64,000 nt of DNA from Polyangiaceae bacterium. Lineage in GTDB: Bacteria > Myxococcota_A > Polyangia > Polyangiales > Polyangiaceae. Numbering within the stretch: position 1 is the first letter of the stretch; every line of letters starts with the position of its first letter. Shown here in pieces: positions 59,142 through 64,000 of the stretch. The stretch lies in NCBI GenBank assembly GCA_009780955.1, contig WQZB01000015.1:1-64000 (forward strand), written 5' to 3'. Position numbers and translations under genes: made by a program. The notes under the pieces were generated by a model. It was not told the origin of the DNA, made no database searches, and was given only the letters and a program-made list of their open reading frames with translations.

Positions 59142-60408
59142 CGACGTAAGCCTTTTTTGCTTCTTCAATACTTGCATTGCGCAAGAAATACGCCTGCGCT
59201 GCCGATCCGATGGCAAGCGTTCCGGCAAACGCGACGCCGCCCGACACCATGCTTCCCCCACCGGGAAATACAAATTTGATGAGCGCGCGAGCGCCCTCGC
59301 GCAGCGCGAATGCAGCCCCCACGTTGACGCCCATGGCACCGAGAAATTCGGCCGCGGCCTTCCGATCGAGCGTGCGCCCTGCAATCCAGGCGATGGCTGC
59401 GATAAGTGTAACCTGCAGCATTGTGATCGGGACAAGGTCGGCCACCGGAACGGGCAAGGCCGCAACGCCCGCGCATATCGTAGCCGTTGCGCGCGTCAGG
59501 TTGCTGGCGAGCTCCTCTTGCAGTCCGCGCACGCGTGCGATGCGCGCGAACGTTCCTCGCCCTGCATCCGGCAGGTTTTTGAAGAGCGTCGTGATGAGCT
59601 CGCCGATGCGCCAGCGCTCGTCGGCGCGCAGAGCGCCGCCGTCTTTGAAAGACATGTACGTCGAGATCCCGCGCGTCCAGACAAGATGGGAAACAAGCTT
59701 TGGTCGGTCTTTGATTTTGTCTTCGAGGTGGCGCTCGACACGACTGACGTGAAAAAGCTTCTCTTCGACATCTTCTGGTGGCTCGTGCTCCGCCCGGTCG
59801 AGGCGCGTGCCTTTCGGCTCGAGCACGTCGCAATGAGTGGCAAGCGCGACGAGCGGCGGCCGGAAGCGATGTTCTCGCTCGATTTCTGCGTACACGCGCT
59901 CGAGCGCTTCGAGATCCGCGTCGACAGCGCTGTCGACCTCGCTCGCTTTGATCAGAAACACAATGACGTCGGGCGCCTTCTTTTTGAGTTGAGCAACAAT
60001 TGACGAAACGGCATCGCGTGCATTGTCCACCTCTTCGGGTGTTGAGCCCTCTTGCATTCCGCGCGTATCGAGGATCTCGATCGTGCCGCGCTCGGTTTTG
60101 TGCGAAAACCAACTTGCGCGCCCAGTCTGCGATTTGACATGACCAACTTCGGCCATTTTCTCGCCGAAAAGTGCATTGACGAGAGAGCTTTTGCCCGCAC
60201 CGCGTCGCCCGACGAGCGCCAATGCCGGCGCTCGCTGCTCGAGCACAATGGTGCGAAGAAGGCCGATTTTTGCCTTTAGATCGTTCACGGTCGAGTCGCC
60301 CAGTGGCAGATATCGAAGCAGCTCTTCGATGCGCCGAATGTTGTCGGCCATGATGCGGAGCGTTTTTGCTTCCTCGTTGTCGTGGTCACCATCGTCCGCG
60401 GAAGGCAT
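59125..60408 (-). CDS. Era-like GTPase with DUF697 membrane region
   Basis: About 427 residues from the ATG at 60408 (60432 and 60351 are also in frame). TRAFAC GTPase: G1 GRRGAGKSS (67-75), G3 'LDTRG', and G4 in 'THCD'. The C-terminal third is hydrophobic ('VPVADLVPITMLQVTLIAAIAWIAG'), the DUF697-type region that associates with membranes. It is related to the YcjF/YeeP-like or dynamin-like bacterial GTPases. Role unknown; possibly membrane-stress or division control. It shares its operon and a 17-bp overlap with the SprT-like gene and is divergent from hydA by about 95 bp. Confidence 0.83.
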   Translation of the reverse strand: MPSADDGDHDNEEAKTLRIMADNIRRIEELLRYLPLGDSTVNDLKAKIGLLRTIVLEQRAPALALVGRRGAGKSSLVNALFGEKMAEVGHVKSQTGRASWFSHKTERGTIEILDTRGMQEGSTPEEVDNARDAVSSIVAQLKKKAPDVIVFLIKASEVDSAVDADLEALERVYAEIEREHRFRPPLVALATHCDVLEPKGTRLDRAEHEPPEDVEEKLFHVSRVERHLEDKIKDRPKLVSHLVWTRGISTYMSFKDGGALRADERWRIGELITTLFKNLPDAGRGTFARIARVRGLQEELASNLTRATATICAGVAALPVPVADLVPITMLQVTLIAAIAWIAGRTLDRKAAAEFLGAMGVNVGAAFALREGARALIKFVFPGGGSMVSGGVAFAGTLAIGSAAQAYFLRNASIEEAKKAYVDASKR

Positions 60409-60504
60409 GACGAACATCCACGGTAACGCCAATTTCGCGGCAAGCGAGCTTCACTTGCGGCCGTCCTTGCTTTTCCATGGCCACGGCGAAAAACTCCCGC
60501 GGTC

Positions 60505-61911
60505 ATGCTGAGCACATTGATCAAGGGGGGCACTGTCGTAACGGCCACAGATACGTACGCCGCCGATGTTGTCATCATCAACGACAAAATTGCTGCGATT
60601 TTCGGGCCAGAAGCTTCGCCACCTGGTCCGTGGGACATCACCATCGACGCCGTGGGCAAGTTCGTCATGCCCGGTGGCATCGACGTCCACACCCACCTGG
60701 ACATGCCGTTCGGTGGCACCACGGCAAGCGACGATTTCGAGTCGGGTACGCGCGCGGCGGCTCACGGCGGAACGACATGCATCGTCGATTTCGCCATTCA
60801 ACCGAAAAACAATGGAGGTCACGGATCACTTCGTAGTGGGCTCGATGCGTGGCACCGCAAAGCCGAGGGCAAGGCGGCCATCGACTACGCGTTTCACATG
60901 ATCATGACGGACGTGACCGACGACACAATCGCCGAGATGGGACGAGTCGTCAGCGAAGGCGTCACGTCGTTCAAAGTGTTCATGGCCTACCCAGGCGCCT
61001 TGCTCGTCGACGACGGGCAGATCTTTCGCACGATGCAGCGCAGCGCCGAACTCGGCGCGCTCATCTGTGTGCACGCCGAAAACGGGTTCCCGATCGACAT
61101 TCTCGTAGAAGAGGCCATCGCGAAAGGCCACACAGCGCCCGTTTACCATGGGCTCACGCGCCCTGAGATTGCCGAAGCCGAAGCCACGCACCGCGCCATC
61201 TGTCTCGCTGAAATGGCGAATGCACCTGTGTACATCGTGCACCTGTCGGCCGAGCGATCGCTCGACGAAGTTGTCAGGGCACGCGACCGCGGCCTGCCGG
61301 TATTCGCTGAAACATGCCCGCAGTATTTGTTCCTTTCGGACGACGATCTCGCGCGCCCTGATTTCGAGGGAGCCAAATACGTGTGCAGTCCACCGCTGCG
61401 CCCCCGGCACATGCAGGAAGATCTCTGGCGCGGCCTTCGCACTGGCAACCTGCAGGTTGTCTCAACCGACCACTGCCCTTTCAACCAGAAAGGACAGAAA
61501 GAAATGGGCAAGAATAACTTTGCCAAAATTCCAAACGGTTTGCCGGGTGTTGAAACGCGCCTTTCTCTCTTATGGAATAGCGGCGTTCGTCAAGGGCGCA
61601 TTAGCAAAAACCGCTTTGTGGAGATCACATCCACGGCGCCTGCGAAAATCTTCGGACTATATCCAAAGAAAGGCACGATTGCGGTTGGGGCCGATGCAGA
61701 CTTGCTCATTTGGGACGGCGACAAGCGCCATACGCTCAATCACGCGAACTTGCACATGCGCGTCGATTATTCGCCGTACGAAGGCGTGGAAGTCATGGGT
61801 GCCCCCAGCCACGTGATTTCACGCGGCAAGCTCGTGGTCGATCACGGCCAATACATCGGCAAGAAAGGCGATGGGCAGTTTGTCAAGCGCGCCACGTTTA
61901 GCTACATTTAA
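60505..61911 (+). CDS. hydA: dihydropyrimidinase (D-hydantoinase)
   Basis: 468 residues, normal length. Amidohydrolase-superfamily dizinc enzyme that opens dihydrouracil/hydantoin rings. Metal ligands H62/H64 in GGIDVHTHLDMP, carbamylated Lys157 in TSFKVFMAY, later His in 'LICVHAENG' and 'VYIVHLSAE', and Asp in 'VVSTDHCPF'. C-terminal 'GADADLLIWDGDK' is the small beta domain. It could act in pyrimidine catabolism; no other genes of that pathway adjoin. It is followed by the small membrane protein after 6 bp. Confidence 0.95.
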   Translation: MLSTLIKGGTVVTATDTYAADVVIINDKIAAIFGPEASPPGPWDITIDAVGKFVMPGGIDVHTHLDMPFGGTTASDDFESGTRAAAHGGTTCIVDFAIQPKNNGGHGSLRSGLDAWHRKAEGKAAIDYAFHMIMTDVTDDTIAEMGRVVSEGVTSFKVFMAYPGALLVDDGQIFRTMQRSAELGALICVHAENGFPIDILVEEAIAKGHTAPVYHGLTRPEIAEAEATHRAICLAEMANAPVYIVHLSAERSLDEVVRARDRGLPVFAETCPQYLFLSDDDLARPDFEGAKYVCSPPLRPRHMQEDLWRGLRTGNLQVVSTDHCPFNQKGQKEMGKNNFAKIPNGLPGVETRLSLLWNSGVRQGRISKNRFVEITSTAPAKIFGLYPKKGTIAVGADADLLIWDGDKRHTLNHANLHMRVDYSPYEGVEVMGAPSHVISRGKLVVDHGQYIGKKGDGQFVKRATFSYI

Positions 61912-61917
61912 CTTGAC

Positions 61918-62379
61918 ATGAAGCACTTAAATGAAGGGTCCGAGAGGAGCGAACAACGATACGTCAGGCCGACTGTGGGAGGGTGGCTTCTCCCTGCGCT
62001 CGTTGCACCGTGGATCTCGGTTTATGTCGCGGTCACGGCCGTTGCGACGTTCGGCATCGAGCGCGGCGTGTTCGGCAAGGTGCTTGGTTGGGCGCTTGGC
62101 ATGCTCGTTGGCAGCGTGTGGGCATTCGTGTACTGCCTTATCGGCATTGCCGTCGACCTTGCGCTGCTCAGCGTGAAGCTGCGCACGCTGCCCATCGGAA
62201 GGCGCGCCTGGATCTCTGGCCTTGCCTCGCCGCTCGTGGTGTTCGGAGTCTACACGCTGGCGCCGCCTTACACGTTTTATCCGCTTGGCATTCAGGCAGT
62301 GCTATTCGCCATTTTGATTCCGATGGCCACAGTTGTCCTTGTCGGGAGGGTCGTTGCGGGCCAAAAACCTCCTCGCTGA
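61918..62379 (+). CDS. small membrane protein, function unknown
   Basis: 153 residues. A hydrophilic N-terminus of ~20 residues is followed by four predicted membrane segments (about 22-45, 55-80, 95-118, 122-147), with Arg-rich loops (SVKLRTLPIGRRAW) suggesting cytoplasmic sides. No known motif. It starts 6 bp after hydA and is thus probably co-transcribed, but no transport role can be stated. The gene ends 20 bp before the A-type palindrome at 62400. Confidence 0.7.
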   Translation: MKHLNEGSERSEQRYVRPTVGGWLLPALVAPWISVYVAVTAVATFGIERGVFGKVLGWALGMLVGSVWAFVYCLIGIAVDLALLSVKLRTLPIGRRAWISGLASPLVVFGVYTLAPPYTFYPLGIQAVLFAILIPMATVVLVGRVVAGQKPPR

Positions 62380-62399
62380 CAACATTGGTGCCGACGTGG

Positions 62400-62427
62400 G
62401 TAGGGGCGTATGGCCATACGCCCCTAC
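62400..62427. repeat. single A-type palindromic module between membrane protein and argG
   Basis: A perfect 28-bp palindrome (GTAGGGGCG, TATGGCCATA, CGCCCCTAC) between the convergent membrane-protein and argG genes, 11 bp from the argG stop. Confidence 0.97.
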
Positions 62428-62437
62428 GAATGCGCGA

Positions 62438-63790
62438 TCAGTTGATGTTGATATCCACATCAATATCAAATACGTGGCCGCCATCGGCCTCGGCCATGGC
62501 TGCGCGGTGAGTAAGCAGCGAACGACTGTCGAGAATCGACAAAGTCTGCATTTCGAGTGCGCCGATGCGATCTTCCGGCAGAAAAGGCGCATCGTGCGTT
62601 TTTTCCATCGAAAGCTTGCTAGGCGCATAGGTTGCGGCCAATGCTTGGGTATTGGCAATCGAGTAGTCGTCGCCACGACGAAGCTCGAGTTCCACCTGTC
62701 CCGTGACAAAAGCAGCAATGCCGCGCACGAGCGCGTCTTTCAAGAGGCGCGCCTCGGGATCGTACCAGCGGCCTTCATAAAGCAAGCGCCCGAGCCGGCG
62801 GCCGAGCGTGAAGTATTGGTCGAGTGTATTTTCGTTATGAATTGCGCTGAGCAATCGCTCGTAAGCAATATGAAGTAGCGCCATGCCGGGCGCTTCGTAA
62901 ATTCCCCGGCTTTTTGCCTCGATAACGCGGTTTTCGATTTGGTCGCTCGTGCCCAGGCCATGGCGACCGCCAACCTTGTTGGCCTCGAGAACGGTGTCGG
63001 CAAGCGTTGAAAAGCGGCTTTGGCCGCGCGAATCAGAGGCAATCGACACGGGCACGCCGCGCTCGAAGGCAATGCGCACGCGCTCGGTTTTGATGACTAC
63101 GTCGCTTTTCCAATGGGAAACTCCCATGATTGGCTCGACGATTTCAATCCCGCGATCGAGCTCTTCGAGATCTTTGGCTTCGTGCGTTGCGCCGAGCATG
63201 TTGCTGTCGGTGCTGTAGGCCTTTTCGGCTTTCATTGAATACGGAAGATTCATACTCTCGAGAAAGCGGCTCATTTCGATGCGCCCGCCAAGCTCGCGCA
63301 CGAATTCGGCATCGAGCCAGGGCTTGTAGATGCGCAGGCTCGGCTCAACGAGCAAGCCATAGCGGTAGAATCGCTGGATGTCGTTGCCTTTGTGCGTACT
63401 GCCATCGCTGAAGATGGTGACGCCGTCTTCGCGCATTGCACGGACAATGGCCGTACCCGTTACGGCTCGGCCAAGCGGCGTTGTGTTGTAATATTTGCGG
63501 CCCGCGGTCGACAGGTGAAACGCCCCGCATGCAATGGCAACGATGCCTTCGTGTGCAAGCGCCTCGCGGCAGTCGATGACGCGCGCGCTCTTGGCGCCAT
63601 GACGTAGGGCTTGCTTGGGAATGTCGCCCACGTCTTTTTCGTCTGGTTGCGCAAGATCGGCCGTGTAAGCAAAGACCTTGAGCCCTTTTTTGTTGAGCCA
63701 CGCAACGGCTGTGCGGGTGTCGAGACCGCCTGAGAATGCAATGGCGATCGATTCGCCTTTTTCAGGAAGCTTGCGGAAAATACGAGCCAT
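62438..63790 (-). CDS. argG: argininosuccinate synthase
   Basis: 450 residues from the ATG at 63790, the E. coli-type (447 residue) length. ATP-driven condensation of citrulline and aspartate in arginine synthesis. PP-motif '[12 protein letters not shown]', '[14 protein letters not shown]' for citrulline, and the '[14 protein letters not shown]' region. The frame extends upstream to 63859 but without homology. The C-terminus ends in 'DIDVDININ', an acidic short repeat, slightly unusual for ArgG. No other arg genes are adjacent. Confidence 0.95.
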   Translation of the reverse strand: MARIFRKLPEKGESIAIAFSGGLDTRTAVAWLNKKGLKVFAYTADLAQPDEKDVGDIPKQALRHGAKSARVIDCREALAHEGIVAIACGAFHLSTAGRKYYNTTPLGRAVTGTAIVRAMREDGVTIFSDGSTHKGNDIQRFYRYGLLVEPSLRIYKPWLDAEFVRELGGRIEMSRFLESMNLPYSMKAEKAYSTDSNMLGATHEAKDLEELDRGIEIVEPIMGVSHWKSDVVIKTERVRIAFERGVPVSIASDSRGQSRFSTLADTVLEANKVGGRHGLGTSDQIENRVIEAKSRGIYEAPGMALLHIAYERLLSAIHNENTLDQYFTLGRRLGRLLYEGRWYDPEARLLKDALVRGIAAFVTGQVELELRRGDDYSIANTQALAATYAPSKLSMEKTHDAPFLPEDRIGALEMQTLSILDSRSLLTHRAAMAEADGGHVFDIDVDININ

Positions 63791-63936
63791 GGTGCGCGCA
63801 CCTAAGCACGCCGCGCCCCGCTGGTCGAGGGGGGGTCGAAGAGAAGCGATCGAGTGCAATCTACATGAGCGCTTGCGGGCGCAAGCCGGGTCGGCTACCG
63901 CCGGAAGTTCACCGAAGGTTCCTCCGGAGCGACGCG

Positions 63937-64000
63937 ATGACCCGACACTTCAACACTGCTGGTCCCAACCACCCCTCGGACCACTACAGCATCGACTCCT
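63937..64000 (+). CDS. ATP-binding protein, N-terminus only (partial)
   Basis: Incomplete: only 21 codons remain before the window ends. The opening [19 protein letters not shown] resembles the usual start 'RYFNTAGPCDP..HYM' of a widespread family of AAA+-like ATP-binding proteins with a nuclease-like C-terminus (recognised from memory). The rest lies outside the window. Start ATG at 63937. Confidence 0.55.
   Translation, partial: MTRHFNTAGPNHPSDHYSIDS

Noticed and set aside
63860-63936. Small hairpin upstream of the ATP-binding gene (CCGGAA and TTCCTCCGG)
   Set aside because: The stem is short and imperfect; not enough to call a regulatory element.

Overview
The window is a gene-dense piece of a GC-rich Gram-negative chromosome. 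It most resembles a Myxococcota (Polyangia-like, former Deltaproteobacteria) genome. Reasons: a 1184-residue Ser/Thr kinase fused to an AAA ATPase and a TPR-like region, OmpA with thrombospondin-3 repeats, several lipoproteins, a TIGR04552-type protein beside a DUF507 protein, long TPR proteins, and frequent ATGA/GTGA start-stop overlaps. This assignment rests on gene content only. No rRNA, tRNA, insertion sequence, phage or CRISPR array was seen.

Layout. 1-3.8 kb: small lipoproteins, a secreted HExxH metallopeptidase with calcium-loop-like repeats, and a metallophosphoesterase. 3.9-9.3 kb (minus): a tightly coupled ACP - ketosynthase - lipoprotein - ketosynthase operon, in which each ketosynthase carries a degenerate second half. 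9.3-12.6 kb: a DUF1704 (QEGLA) peptidase-like gene divergent from a TIGR04552/RelA-like gene and a DUF507 gene. 12.8-15.2 kb: yicC-gmk converging on lspA. 15.4-24.3 kb: MrfA-like helicase, LD-carboxypeptidase, acyltransferase plus epimerase, ATP-grasp plus DUF455 ferritin-like pair, accA and an SDR. 24.3-30.4 kb: FA hydroxylase plus giant kinase, MarR regulator, KGG stress protein, and a repeat-rich gap. 30.5-35 kb: the oxidative pentose-phosphate operon gnd-zwf-opcA-pgl. 35-46.6 kb (minus): ruvX-mltG-glk-tkt and two giant paralogous TPR proteins. 46.8-53.4 kb: hisS, a signal-peptide-bearing repeat protein, a VOC protein, cysteine desulfurase and OmpA. 53.5-57 kb: rpmH-rnpA-yidD-yidC-khpB. 57-64 kb: MBL-fold hydrolase, SprT-like protein, GTPase, hydantoinase, a membrane protein, argG, and the start of an ATP-binding protein.

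Central carbon metabolism is concentrated at 30-45 kb. glk makes glucose-6-phosphate, zwf/pgl/gnd oxidise it with OpcA as presumed G6PDH activator, and tkt reshuffles the pentoses.

The most unusual structure is a dispersed family of modular palindromes. Each has 9-bp arms GTAGGGGCG / CGCCCCTAC around one of a few 10-bp cores, and modules are joined by conserved A/C-rich spacers. Ten loci were found. Most lie at the shared 3' ends of convergent genes, four supply the TAG stop of a neighbouring gene, one forms the last 15 residues of LspA, and two sit in frame inside ORFs (a ketosynthase and opcA).
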